A stretch of DNA of 64,000 bases from Flavobacterium sp. 90 (GCF_004339525.1 NZ_SMGE01000001.1:6014001-6078000); one strand, 5' to 3'; shown: positions 46,343 through 55,225, counted from the stretch's first letter. Notes: a model not told the origin generated them from the letters alone. Numbers and translations: made by a program.

Positions 46343-46513
46343 TTAAATAGGTAAAGATTTTATATGTTCTAAAGTTTTTTTTGCAAGTTCTATTTTCTCA
46401 GTAAACAAATTTCTACCATTTATCTCACGAGCAACTTCAGATAACTTTTCCTTTGTCTCACTTGACATCGCAATAATTTTTACCTCTTTCAGTGTTTTAT
46501 TATCTTTTCTCAT
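46343..46513 (-). CDS. Unrecognised 56-residue protein
   Basis: With the start at 46513 (MRKDNKTLKEVKIIAMSSET) the protein is 56 residues, helical and charged; an in-frame start at 46555 is possible but adds a poorly charged tail. It lies 59 bases downstream of the DUF6934-like gene on the same strand, so it may be its operon partner. The size and position resemble the second member of small two-gene modules. No function can be given. Confidence 0.5.
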   Translation of the reverse strand: MRKDNKTLKEVKIIAMSSETKEKLSEVAREINGRNLFTEKIELAKKTLEHIKSLPI

Positions 46514-46572
46514 AATCACTTTATTTAATTGATTATTAATACATATCAAAATCAATTATTATACAAAATTAT

Positions 46573-47109
46573 CTATTTTTTCTTGTAAACAAGTATTCCA
46601 ATGTATTTATTTTTTGGGAAATATTGTACAAAATCTCTTTGCTCTTCATTCAAACCAAAGAAAATATAATTCTTTGAAAGTTCTTTAAAATATTTGTCTA
46701 CAAAATAAGTATAAGTTCTTATTCTTCTACTTTTGTTTTTACAAGTTCCTAAACATTTTTTAGAACATGATTTTTTACATTCTTCCGCAAATGAATCTGA
46801 ACTATCACTGCCTTGCACATATATGGGAAATCCGGGATTATCATTAAAAAATTTAGGCACAGTACTTAAGACCGTATTAAATACATTCCACATATCACCA
46901 TTATTACTATTTTCTTTATCAGAAATACTTTTAGTTTCAGAATTATAATTTCCAAATCCTAAATTATAAATTGTTGCGCCGCTCTGTGTTTCGAAAGCTG
47001 AATATTGAACTGCTTTGATGATTTTTTTTTCACCCGTACTTTCAAAAAGATACTGCAGGATAGAATTTTGTATTGATAAGTTCGTTTCATAAATATCAAT
47101 ATTATTCAT
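46573..47109 (-). CDS. DUF6934-like protein with Cys insert
   Basis: A 178-residue protein. KIIKAVQYSAFETQSGATIYNLGFGNYN and NNGDMWNVFNTVLSTVPKFFNDNPGFPIYVQGS follow the DUF6934 pattern (YNLGFG, then NGD and VLxTV, then a GS loop leading to an R-x-R-x-Y segment, here RRIRTYTYF). Unusually, the loop between GS and RIRTY carries an insert with C111, C115, C119 and C123 (CKKSCSKKCLGTCKNK), a regular C-x3-C-x3-C-x3-C. DUF6934 has no known function. It is followed by a 56-residue gene. Confidence 0.65.
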   Translation of the reverse strand: MNNIDIYETNLSIQNSILQYLFESTGEKKIIKAVQYSAFETQSGATIYNLGFGNYNSETKSISDKENSNNGDMWNVFNTVLSTVPKFFNDNPGFPIYVQGSDSSDSFAEECKKSCSKKCLGTCKNKSRRIRTYTYFVDKYFKELSKNYIFFGLNEEQRDFVQYFPKNKYIGILVYKKK

Positions 47110-47261
47110 AGGTTTTTTCTTTCAAAATTACCAAATATTATATGAAGTATGGCAGTATTTAAAATTCAACAATCTTTTATTTTGTACAACACTAAACATC
47201 AATACTTTATAATATTTTCTTTGAAATTCACTTGCAAAATCTTACAATTCCTTTTAAAACA

Positions 47262-47290
47262 AAAAACTCACCAGATTATGATGAGTTTTT
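47262..47290 (-). terminator. Hairpin terminator
   Basis: AAAAACTCA (47262-47270) pairs with TGAGTTTTT (47282-47290). It ends metQ. Confidence 0.75.
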
Positions 47291-47318
47291 AAATTGAAAA
47301 TATATAGTAAATAAGAAA

Positions 47319-48137
47319 TTACCAGCCTTTTACCGCTCCGCCTTTAAACTCGCGAACGGCTGCCTGCTCTACTTCTGCAGATTGAAAAGCTTTTACAAAC
47401 TGTTGTATTTTCTCTTCTTTTTTATTGTCTTCACGACTTACGATAAGATTTACATAAGGAGAATCTTTATCTTCAACAAATAAAGCATCACGCGCAGGAA
47501 CTAATCCGGCTTGTGAAGCAAAAGTATTATTGATAATCGCAATCGTTACGTTTTGATCGTCTAAAGCTCTTGGTAATTGTGGCGCTTCAAGTTCTAAAAT
47601 CTTAAGGTTTTTAGGGTTTTCTACGATATCAGTTACTTTAGGCAATAAACCTACATTTGGACGCAATTTCAATAATCCGTTTTTTTGTAAAAGCAACAAC
47701 GAACGTCCACCGTTTGTTGGATCATTTGGAATAATAATCGTGCTTTCGTTTTTTAATTCCGAAAGGTTTTTGATTTTCTTCGAATAAGCAGCAATTGGAT
47801 AAATGAAAGTTTTTGCGATAATTGCTAATTTATATCCGCGTTGTTTTGATTGTTCGTCAAGATAAGGTTTGTGCTGAAAAGCATTTGCATCAATATCTCC
47901 CTGACTCAAAGCCTCATTTGGAATTACATAATCGTTAAACGAAACCAACTCTACATCTAAACCATATTTATCTTTGGCTACTTTTTGTGCTGCCTGCGCC
48001 ACAGCATATTCCGGTCCAGCAGCTACACCAACTTTTATGTGATGCGGATCGTCGTTTTTACTTTTTCCGCAATTAGCCAATGATAATGACAAGGCTATAA
48101 TTCCGGCTGCTTTTAAAAAATTTATTTTCGTATTCAT
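47319..48137 (-). CDS. metQ: Methionine-binding lipoprotein MetQ
   Basis: A 272-residue NlpA-family lipoprotein (lipobox SLANCGKSKND). HIKVGVAAGPEYAVAQAAQKVAKDKYGLDVELVSFNDYVIPNEAL and the block IIIPNDPTNGGRSLLLLQKNGLLKL are typical of MetQ. It captures methionine outside the inner membrane for MetI/MetN. It is separated from metI by 504 bases filled with two repeat copies, so it may depend on readthrough or have its own promoter. Confidence 0.92.
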   Translation of the reverse strand: MNTKINFLKAAGIIALSLSLANCGKSKNDDPHHIKVGVAAGPEYAVAQAAQKVAKDKYGLDVELVSFNDYVIPNEALSQGDIDANAFQHKPYLDEQSKQRGYKLAIIAKTFIYPIAAYSKKIKNLSELKNESTIIIPNDPTNGGRSLLLLQKNGLLKLRPNVGLLPKVTDIVENPKNLKILELEAPQLPRALDDQNVTIAIINNTFASQAGLVPARDALFVEDKDSPYVNLIVSREDNKKEEKIQQFVKAFQSAEVEQAAVREFKGGAVKGW

Positions 48138-48641
48138 TCTTTTATTTTTATAATTAATATCTATTCTGTGTGTTTGTTTTAATTCTTAATTTATATTTAT
48201 CTGTTCACTGTGTGTATTTTACCGCAAAGTGCGCTAAGATTTTCGCAAAGTTTACTAAGATTTGGTTGTGTAAACACAATTTAAAGTACGCAAAGCTTTG
48301 CGAACTTTGCGTTTTTAACAAACTTAGCAGAGTAAAAAACTTTGCGCACTTTGCGGTAAAATCTCAAAGTTATTCTCCTATTTTTTAATTTTTAATTCCT
48401 GATTTTTAATTGAAATCTGAGTGTTCTCTGTGTGTTTTTTACCGCAGAGTTCGCAATCCCGATAGCTATCGGGATTCGCAAAGTTCACTAAGATTTGATT
48501 GTGTAAACACTTTATAAAGTACACAAAGCTTTGCGGGCTTTGCGTTTTTAACAAACTTAGCAGAGTAAAAAGCTTTGCGAACTTTGCGGTAAAATCTCAA
48601 AGCTATTTTTTAATTTTTAATTTCAAATTTTTAATTGAAAC
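48138..48641. repeat. Two tandem palindromic repeats (family 4) inside the met operon
   Basis: Copy 1 is at 48211-48369, bounded by a perfect 17-bp inverted repeat: TTTACCGCAAAGTGCGC (48218-48234) and its complement (48344-48360). Copy 2 is at 48431-48602 and has the same arms in weaker form. It also carries a 22-bp perfect palindrome (48455-48476; arms AATCCCGATAG and CTATCGGGATT) within its left arm. Offset 220 bp. No gene lies in the gap. Confidence 0.85.
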
Positions 48642-49295
48642 CTATCTATGATCAAATCGTTTTGATAAAAAATCACCCACAAACTGTATCAGAAACACTA
48701 ACAAAACAAGCAATCCCAAAACTGAATTCATCGTTACCGCATCATAACCAATATATCCGTATTGATATCCAACTTGTCCTAAACCGCCTGCTCCCACAGC
48801 TCCACCCATCGCCGAATATCCAACAAGTGTGATTAAGGTGATTGATGCTGCGTTTATTAATGATGGCAAAGCTTCCGGAAGTAACACTTTATATACAATT
48901 TGAAAAGGAGTTGCTCCCAAAGCTCTTGCAGCTTCAATTAATCCGGCAGGCAAACCTAACAGACTATTTTCTACAAGTCGTGCTATAAATGGTGCGGCTC
49001 CAATACTTAAAGGCACTAATGCTGCACTAACACCAATCGAAGTTCCCACAAGTGCACGTGTAAACGGAATCATCCAAACGATCAAAATAATGAACGGAAT
49101 TGAACGAAAGATATTCACCAAAACTGATAAAACTCTGTTTAAAACCGGTTGTTCTAGGATTTGATTTTTACGAGTTAGAAAAAGCAAAATTCCTGTTGGA
49201 AGTCCCAGCGCAAAGCCAAAAAAACCAGAGACAAATGTCATAACGATAGTTTCCCAAGTGCCTTTTAATAATAATTCAAAAATGGATTCAGACAT
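48642..49295 (-). CDS. metI: Methionine ABC transporter permease MetI
   Basis: A 217-residue permease with five hydrophobic segments and the EAA-loop signature [48 protein letters not shown] and [19 protein letters not shown] are typical of MetI. It overlaps metN by 8 bases, so translation is coupled. Confidence 0.95.
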   Translation of the reverse strand: MSESIFELLLKGTWETIVMTFVSGFFGFALGLPTGILLFLTRKNQILEQPVLNRVLSVLVNIFRSIPFIILIVWMIPFTRALVGTSIGVSAALVPLSIGAAPFIARLVENSLLGLPAGLIEAARALGATPFQIVYKVLLPEALPSLINAASITLITLVGYSAMGGAVGAGGLGQVGYQYGYIGYDAVTMNSVLGLLVLLVFLIQFVGDFLSKRFDHR

Positions 49296-50319
49296 AACCT
49301 ATGATTTCAGTTTTAATATGTTTAGAAATAAAATATTGGATTGCAGCTTCGTAATTCTCGCGTTTACCGGATAATTCGATCAGCATAACTCCGAAATTAA
49401 CGTCTCCGGCCTGATCCATTTGTGCGCTTACAATTTTAAAATTGGTGTCGAATAATCTCGAAACTTCAGAAATAACAGGTTCATTTACTGATTTTCCGGT
49501 CATTTCAAGTCTTAACAAAGGGCTTAAACCTTCGCCATCTTCCTTTTGAAGCTTTTCCAGATAAACCGTCGGAATATCAAGATGTAACGATGACGAAATA
49601 AATTCTTTTGTCAATTCATGCTTTGGATCTGCAAAAATTTCACCAACACTTCCCTGCTCTATTAATTTTCCGTGACTGATTACGGCTACCTCATCACAAA
49701 TAGATTTTACAACTTCCATTTGATGTGTAATCAATAAAATGGTAATATTAAGACGACGATTGATATCTTTTAATAAGTTTAAAATTGATCTTGTTGTCGC
49801 CGGATCCAATGCGCTAGTAGCTTCATCGCATAATAGCACTTTCGGATTATTGGCTAATGTTCTCGCAATCGCAACTCTTTGTTTTTGACCACCCGAAAGA
49901 CTTGCAGGATAATCGTTTGATTTTTCGGCTAAACCTACTAATTGCAATAATTCTAAAACTCGTGTCTGAATTTCTGATTTTGAAACTCCAACAAGTTCCA
50001 ACGGAAAAGCAACATTCTCAAAAACAGTTCTCGATGAAAGCAGATTAAAATGTTGAAAAATCATTCCAATTTGTCTTCTTTCAATTGCAAGCTGCGCATT
50101 TGAGAGTTGTATTAACGGTTTTCCATCTACTATAATTTCTCCCGAAGTTGGTCTTTCTAATAAATTTACACATCGAATTAATGTGCTTTTTCCTGCTCCG
50201 GAAGTTCCTATTACACCAAAGATTTTCCCTGGAGGAACTTTAAGTGAGACATCTGATAAAGCCGAAACAATTCGGTTTTTCTGATGGAAATTTTTAGTTA
50301 CATTTTTTAATTCAATCAT
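49288..50319 (-). CDS. metN: Methionine ABC transporter ATPase MetN
   Basis: A 343-residue ATPase: Walker [11 protein letters not shown]-loop [12 protein letters not shown], signature [16 protein letters not shown], Walker [14 protein letters not shown] and the H-loop LLITHQ. The C-terminal NIL domain (about residues 265-343, ending TEIIGYV) is the methionine-sensing regulatory module. It drives uptake of methionine through MetI. Its 5' region holds a terminator hairpin and a short Met-rich ORF (50452-50532), so transcription is probably attenuated by methionine supply. Confidence 0.95.
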   Translation of the reverse strand: MIELKNVTKNFHQKNRIVSALSDVSLKVPPGKIFGVIGTSGAGKSTLIRCVNLLERPTSGEIIVDGKPLIQLSNAQLAIERRQIGMIFQHFNLLSSRTVFENVAFPLELVGVSKSEIQTRVLELLQLVGLAEKSNDYPASLSGGQKQRVAIARTLANNPKVLLCDEATSALDPATTRSILNLLKDINRRLNITILLITHQMEVVKSICDEVAVISHGKLIEQGSVGEIFADPKHELTKEFISSSLHLDIPTVYLEKLQKEDGEGLSPLLRLEMTGKSVNEPVISEVSRLFDTNFKIVSAQMDQAGDVNFGVMLIELSGKRENYEAAIQYFISKHIKTEIIGYV

Positions 50320-50382
50320 TTTTTTTATTCAAGTTTATTTGGGGTAATAAAATGTTTCATTGCTTTAGAATTTGATAAATTT

Positions 50383-50420
50383 TAAAATAAAAAGACCTTT
50401 CAATTGTTTATGAAAGGCCT
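50383..50420 (-). terminator. Attenuator terminator upstream of metN
   Basis: On the minus strand GGCCTTTC (50412-50419), a 10-base loop, GAAAGGTC (50394-50401; one G-U pair), then T5ATTTT. It lies 64 bases before the metN ATG and 32 bases after the leader ORF stop. Confidence 0.7.
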
Positions 50421-50451
50421 TAAAATAAATTCATTTTTTATATCAGCCAGA

Positions 50452-50532
50452 TCAAAACATACGCATAGCAACATCACAACACATCATCATGTTGCAGCTA
50501 TAATACATTCTATTCTGGTTATCGTTTTTCAT
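50452..50532 (-). CDS. Putative Met-rich leader peptide of the metNIQ operon
   Basis: A 26-codon ORF starting at ATG 50530-50532 (minus strand) and ending at TGA 50452-50454. Its second half reads MMMCCDVAMRMF, so 7 of 26 residues are Met and 3 are Cys. The run of three Met codons lies inside a hairpin with a perfect 7-bp stem (GCAACAT/ATGTTGC, 50468-50495). The ORF is followed by a terminator hairpin and then metN. This is the layout of a ribosome-mediated attenuator: stalling at scarce Met-tRNA would favour readthrough into metN. No SAM riboswitch was seen. Translation is not proven. Confidence 0.6.
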   Translation of the reverse strand: MKNDNQNRMYYSCNMMMCCDVAMRMF

Positions 50533-50540
50533 TTCTGGGG

Positions 50541-50548
50541 CAAATTTA
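50541..50548 (-). promoter_or_regulatory. Possible -7 element for the met leader
   Basis: TAAATTTG on the minus strand. It is only 8 bases before the leader ATG, so the transcript would be nearly leaderless; an upstream promoter is equally possible. No -33 box. Confidence 0.35.
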
Positions 50549-50858
50549 AAGAGTTATTTTTAATTTTTATGCATAAAACCATAAAACTTTTATTATCCTA
50601 TCAATGTAATAGGTTAATAAGCGCCAAACATTGCAGAATCATTAAAAAAATCAGATAATTTATATATTTTTTCTCGCCTCTTTTTATTACAAAAAACACC
50701 AAACAACCTACAAATCAGACACATACACTCTAAAAACAATACTTTCATGCTAAAAGTCTGTTAAATAACAGGTTCTTTATAAAACTAAACTGTCAAATAT
50801 TACGTATGTACGGAAATACGATAGTCTGGAATGGTATATATTCAAATGGTATTGGTTT

Positions 50859-51191
50859 TTGGAGCATATTGAATTTTATCACACTCCAGATTATCGTTTT
50901 TTATTTAATTTTAAAATTGTAGTAGAATTGGAAGAATTAGACGTTCAACGGTTAAAAAAAGCTTTAGATTATCTGGAAAGCAAACAAAGAGAATTAAAAA
51001 AACATCATCAAAATGACACCCGAAGTATTGAATCTCTTATAAAATACTTAAAAAGAGATATGCTCGAACAGTTTCATTTATCAGCTTATGATCATGAAAT
51101 TAAACCCGAAATCAAGAACACCGAAAATTTTATTAGCAATGTAAAAAATATACTTGAGAAGTATTCCGTAGGATATACAGAGGAAATATAA
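50859..51191 (+). CDS. Unrecognised small helical protein
   Basis: A protein of about 110 residues, helical and charged (VELEELDVQRLKKALDYLESKQRELKKHHQ, then ENFISNVKNILEKYS), with no signal peptide. No ATG lies in the frame; the TTG at 50859 is the best start, and an earlier alternative start cannot be excluded because the frame stays open from about 50669. Function unknown. It stands alone, divergent from the met operon. Confidence 0.5.
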   Translation: MEHIEFYHTPDYRFLFNFKIVVELEELDVQRLKKALDYLESKQRELKKHHQNDTRSIESLIKYLKRDMLEQFHLSAYDHEIKPEIKNTENFISNVKNILEKYSVGYTEEI

Positions 51192-51199
51192 ATTTCTTT

Positions 51200-51542
51200 C
51201 ACGCTAATTATTGGTAATCATAAACTTCAAAATTCGTTCGCTTGTGATAGCAGAGCAACAACGAATAATCCCCTTGCGTACCTACCGCACGCTAAATACA
51301 CTCGTATTTTTATTTTTTCTACCAATGTGTTGTACCTGACGGCATAAAAGGCAGATTTTGTTCATTTAGATAAAGTTTTTAAAATGTGCCTTAGGCACTC
51401 TAAAGGTTGGTAATAATAAACTCTGAAATTCGCTGTCGTGCCGTAGGTACGCAACAAAACGACTTGCATTGCGTACCTACAGCACGCTAAATACATTCGC
51501 ATTTCTATTTTTCTACCAATATGTTGTACCTGACGATACAAT
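51200..51542. repeat. Nested-palindrome repeat, family 1, copies D1 and D2
   Basis: D1 (about 51200-51346) has a decayed left arm but a good inner and right half. D2 (51385-51542) is intact: TGTGCCTTAGGCACTCTAAA, inner GTCGTGCCGTAGGTACGCAA with TGCGTACCTACAGCACGC, right arm TGTTGTACCTGACGATACAA. D2 ends directly at the stop codon of the TonB receptor gene. Confidence 0.85.
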
Positions 51543-53747
51543 TTACCAACTATATTTTAAAATTAGTCTTGCGCTAAAAGGAGTTCCTGCCGTAAAGTGA
51601 ATTTCTTCTACAGGATCCGCTTCATTTGCCAATCTTGATTCAGTCAGGAATTGAGTTTCTTTCCATTTTGTATTAAAGATATTGTCGATATTCATTCCTA
51701 TTGATACTTTTTTAATTTGATAATTTACCGAGAAATCAGTGATACAATATCCTTTTGCAACTACCGAATTATCTTCATTTGCAGGTCGGTCACCCAAAAA
51801 TCTTGTTCTCAAACTTCCTGAAAAACCTTTTAAATCTTTAACCGAAATTCCGTTTGTCAAAGTATTAAGCGGAGCAAGCGGCAAATAGTTGTTTCCTTTA
51901 GGTTCATCAATCGAGCGTGCATGTGTGTATGTATAATCAGTATTCCAAAATAACCAATTGGTTAATTGATATCTAAAACCAAAATCAAATCCTTTTCTTT
52001 CTGTTTTACCACTTGGTTCAACAACGGCTTCGTCTCCAACATACACAAACTCTTGTGCTAAATATAAATACCAAATTGCTGAGTTAATTATCATTCTTGG
52101 AAAAGGTTTCCAGTTAATTCCTAAATCTGCGCCATAGGTTTCCGGAAGAATTTTTTGTCCCTTTTGCGCCACGACAACACGAGTATCATTGCTATGAAAG
52201 CCTTTTCCAATTTTAAGAAAATATTGCAAAGTATTGTCTTGTGTGTACAAAAAGTTAAGCTTCGGACTTACTATAGATTTGCTTTGAGTTTGATTGCTAT
52301 AAACCGGAAGTAATTGATCTTCGTAACCAAATTTAAAATAATCCAAACGCAAACCAGCGTTAATAAGCCATTTTCCAGACGTAAAATCAAAACTCGTATA
52401 AGCAAAAAGATTACTCTGATTGATATTACCCAAACTTAAATATTCTAAAACAGTTTTACGATTTAAGGTATGCGATAACTCAATATCTTTATTATTGTCA
52501 TTTCGCAATCCTGCACCCAATTTAAAAACCCACTTTTCATTTAATTTTCGATCATATTCAGATTGAAAACCAATTATTGTTCTGTTTTCCTTCTGTTTAA
52601 TCTGATCACCATTAACGGGATCATTCAGAAAAAAAGTAAAATTAGAATACAATTCAAAATCATATTTACTAAGATATGCCGTGTTTTTAATTTGAGAATA
52701 TTCATCAATTTTTGAATCGTATTGCAAATTAAAATTCGTTCTTCCGGTATTTCCGCCTTCGTTTGAATCAATAGCTCCAAAATGAGAAATCATTCCGCTA
52801 TTTACGGCACGATCCGGAATTTGACCGCTGGCATCCCATTGGCTTGTAAAATGCGATAAAGAAATTGCTATTTTGTCATTATTATTTATTCTAGCCGAAT
52901 ATTTAGCAAATAAATTGATTCGGTTAAAGTTCTGCGGAGCATCAAAATAACCGTCTGTCATCATGTATTCTCCGGCAAAATAAGCTGATTGATTTTCTTT
53001 ATTCAAAAGATTAAATAACGCAACGGTTCTGTAGCTATTAAACTGTCCCAATTCAAAAGAAACAGAGCTATTGTCTAATGCATTTTTAGTACTGAATCCT
53101 ATATATCCTGCGGTGGTAAAATCGCCTTTATCGGCAAAATAAGATCCTTTATCAAAATCTATTTTATCTACCGTTTCCGGAATCACAAAATGTAAATCGG
53201 CGTAACCTTGTCCATGAGCGTGAGAAACCATATTTACAGGCATTCCATCAACAGAAACATTAATATCTGTTCCATGATCGCAATCAAATCCTCTTAGAAA
53301 AATTTGTTCTGCTTTTCCTCCGCCCGCATGTTGTCCGATAAAAAGTCCCGGAACTTTGCGCATTAAATCCTGTGAATTTGAAATGGGCTGAATTTCTAAA
53401 TCTATTTTAGAAATTGTATTTAAATATTTTAAACTATTGGTAATCTTTACTTCTTCAAGTAAAAAAGGTTTCTCGTCAAGCGAAATGCTTATAAAATCAA
53501 AATTGACAACCTTAATCTTTTGCGTTATATATCCTTGTTTTGATACTTGTAAACTATCTTCTGTATGAACTCCTTCGAGTATAAATTTTCCATTTATATC
53601 TGTATGCGCGTGCGATTTAGAGTTTAAATTACGAATCATTACATCCATAAGAGGTTTTCCATCCTCAGCATTAACAACTCCATTAACTGATTGTGCATTT
53701 ATAGAAAAAGACAATATAAAAATTCCGAATACAAATAATAATCTCAT
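51543..53747 (-). CDS. TonB-dependent receptor with carboxypeptidase-like domain
   Basis: With the ATG at 53747 (MRLLFVFGIFILSFSINAQS) the product is 734 residues; a longer TTG start would lie inside a -7 element (TATATTTG, 53763-53770). A carboxypeptidase-D-like regulatory domain (GVVNAEDGKPLMDVMIRNLNS) precedes the plug, which has a His-rich block FDCDHGTDINVSVDG and VSHAHGQGYADLHF. The barrel ends SARLILKYSW. The substrate is unknown; the histidines suggest a metal or metal-chelate, as inference only. No SusD-like partner is present. Confidence 0.85.
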   Translation of the reverse strand: MRLLFVFGIFILSFSINAQSVNGVVNAEDGKPLMDVMIRNLNSKSHAHTDINGKFILEGVHTEDSLQVSKQGYITQKIKVVNFDFISISLDEKPFLLEEVKITNSLKYLNTISKIDLEIQPISNSQDLMRKVPGLFIGQHAGGGKAEQIFLRGFDCDHGTDINVSVDGMPVNMVSHAHGQGYADLHFVIPETVDKIDFDKGSYFADKGDFTTAGYIGFSTKNALDNSSVSFELGQFNSYRTVALFNLLNKENQSAYFAGEYMMTDGYFDAPQNFNRINLFAKYSARINNNDKIAISLSHFTSQWDASGQIPDRAVNSGMISHFGAIDSNEGGNTGRTNFNLQYDSKIDEYSQIKNTAYLSKYDFELYSNFTFFLNDPVNGDQIKQKENRTIIGFQSEYDRKLNEKWVFKLGAGLRNDNNKDIELSHTLNRKTVLEYLSLGNINQSNLFAYTSFDFTSGKWLINAGLRLDYFKFGYEDQLLPVYSNQTQSKSIVSPKLNFLYTQDNTLQYFLKIGKGFHSNDTRVVVAQKGQKILPETYGADLGINWKPFPRMIINSAIWYLYLAQEFVYVGDEAVVEPSGKTERKGFDFGFRYQLTNWLFWNTDYTYTHARSIDEPKGNNYLPLAPLNTLTNGISVKDLKGFSGSLRTRFLGDRPANEDNSVVAKGYCITDFSVNYQIKKVSIGMNIDNIFNTKWKETQFLTESRLANEADPVEEIHFTAGTPFSARLILKYSW

Positions 53748-53841
53748 GCGCTTAAAAAAATGCAAATATAGCGCAAAATAATTGTAAAAATAATACTACA
53801 ATATTTTATTATATATTCTACAACAAAAAATATTTTATAAA

Positions 53842-53876
53842 AAAAAAGAGCTAATTTTTATAATCAGCTCTTTTTG
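53842..53876 (-). terminator. Hairpin terminator
   Basis: AAAAAGAGCT with AGCTCTTTTT around a 13-base loop. It ends the NmrA-like gene. Confidence 0.8.
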
Positions 53877-53882
53877 TGTTAA

Positions 53883-54761
53883 TTAGAAATTAGCAGCAAA
53901 TTCTTTTGCAAAATCTTCTAATTTTGTCGTTCCATCAACAGAAACTTTATTCTTTAAGAAATCTTCCTGAATTTTTCCGCTTCTTAAACCAGATCCCATT
54001 TCGGTATATAATTCGGCTATTTCTTCCGGTAATCCGGCTTCTTTCATTCCGCCAAGAGATTGTTCATCTGTAAATTCTACCCACGGTAATTCTGGTTTAT
54101 CAATTGCCAAACCTAAAACCTTTGCAACATCATTTGGCGTGCGGATATCACTAATAATATAGCGAATATTTTTTCCTCTTGAAGTTTTTACCAATTCTGC
54201 TGCTGCTGCAGTTGCAATGTTTTCAGGATGTACAAACGGCATTACAGTTTCTCCTGCATAATTTGAACCAATAATCCCTGCTCCTTTTATCATCGGAACA
54301 TTAGCATATAAATTATTATAGAAAAATCCGGCACGAAGAAAAGTAACAGACACATTATCTAATGTTTCGTAGATTTTTTCGATGTTATAAAGTCCCGTAA
54401 TCGGACCAGTTCCACCAGGTAGATCAGCACCAATACTACTTAACATAACCACACGTTTTACTCCTGTTGCTGCAATTGCTGTTGCGATCGCTTTGCCGGC
54501 ATCTGTAGTATTTGCAATGATATTTGATCCTCCCATATTTGGTGGAGTCAATGCAAAAACAGCATCAGTTTCTGCAAATGTTTTTTTCAAAAAGTCAGCA
54601 TCACTAACAGATCCTATTGCTGCTTTTGCGCCCAAAGCCTCAATAGCTTCTACTCTGTCTGAGCTGCTGCTCACAACTGTTACCTGATTTCCTGACGCAA
54701 TAAGTTTTTGAGCCAATGGTTTTCCTATATTTCCTAATGAACCTAAAATTGTAATTTTCAT
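53883..54761 (-). CDS. NmrA-family NAD(P)H-binding reductase
   Basis: A 292-residue atypical SDR. The Rossmann motif ITILGSLGNIGKPLAQKL starts at residue 3; further blocks are VFALTPPNMGG, VVMLSSIGADLPGGTG and FLRAGFFYNNLYANVPMIKG, as in NmrA/HSCARG and QorB-type quinone reductases. It would reduce a quinone or sense NADP. It is divergent from an HxlR regulator, the usual neighbour of QorB-like genes, with a shared operator. Confidence 0.85.
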   Translation of the reverse strand: MKITILGSLGNIGKPLAQKLIASGNQVTVVSSSSDRVEAIEALGAKAAIGSVSDADFLKKTFAETDAVFALTPPNMGGSNIIANTTDAGKAIATAIAATGVKRVVMLSSIGADLPGGTGPITGLYNIEKIYETLDNVSVTFLRAGFFYNNLYANVPMIKGAGIIGSNYAGETVMPFVHPENIATAAAAELVKTSRGKNIRYIISDIRTPNDVAKVLGLAIDKPELPWVEFTDEQSLGGMKEAGLPEEIAELYTEMGSGLRSGKIQEDFLKNKVSVDGTTKLEDFAKEFAANF

Positions 54762-54789
54762 AGCTTTATTATTTTTTTATTATCTGAAA

Positions 54790-54824
54790 CAAAGGTATAT
54801 TTGTACTTACTTTTATACAAGTAC
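54790..54824. promoter_or_regulatory. Overlapping divergent promoters with HxlR-type operator
   Basis: Minus strand: TTG (54818-54820), 20 bases, TACCTTTG (54790-54797). Plus strand -7 TATATTTG (54796-54803). An imperfect inverted repeat GTACTT...AAGTAC (54803-54824) and direct repeats GTACTTAC (54803, 54821) overlap both. Confidence 0.7.
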
Positions 54825-54844
54825 TTACCCTAAAGTATGCACAA

Positions 54845-55225
54845 ATGACAGCGATTAAAGAATCTTCTACTATTCAGGAAAATAAGCAATATGCCTTAGA
54901 AAAATGCCCAGTAACCTATGTTATGGAAAAAATTGGCGGCTATTGGAAACCTATTATTATCTATCATCTTTCCGACGGAAGTAAACGCTATAGCGAATTA
55001 AAAAGAGCGATTCCCGCTGTGACCGAAAAAATGTTGATTCAGCATTTAAAGCAGCTCGAAGCTGATAATCTTGTTATTAGAGAAGCCAAACCTGTTGTTC
55101 CGCCGTATGTAACTTATCGTCTCAGTGCAGCAGGAAATGGTTTAATGCCCGTTATAGAGGCAATGGCAATATGGGCTTTTAAAGATAAAGAAGATGGGTT
55201 TAATGACACTTCATCTGGACTGTAG
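54845..55225 (+). CDS. HxlR-family regulator, QorR/YodB-like
   Basis: A 126-residue winged-helix protein: KCPVTYVMEKIGGYWKPIIIYHLSDGSKRYSELKRAIPAVTEKMLIQHLKQLEADNLV is the HxlR domain. The N-terminal C21 precedes it, in the position used for quinone/thiol sensing in QorR and YodB. Divergent from an NmrA-type quinone reductase and followed by an azoreductase, so it likely responds to quinone or electrophile stress and represses its own promoter through the operator at 54803-54824. Confidence 0.9.
   Translation: MTAIKESSTIQENKQYALEKCPVTYVMEKIGGYWKPIIIYHLSDGSKRYSELKRAIPAVTEKMLIQHLKQLEADNLVIREAKPVVPPYVTYRLSAAGNGLMPVIEAMAIWAFKDKEDGFNDTSSGL

Noticed and set aside
48170..48388. Cys-containing open frame in the met operon gap
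   Set aside because: It lies wholly inside a palindromic repeat; its sequence reflects the repeat.
50404..50658. Plus-strand open frame of 84 codons upstream of the met operon
   Set aside because: It is antisense to the Met leader ORF and the terminator hairpin and has no recognisable protein character.
50320..50858. SAM riboswitch upstream of metN
   Set aside because: I looked for SAM-I and SAM-II core elements on the minus strand and saw none; the leader-peptide layout fits better.
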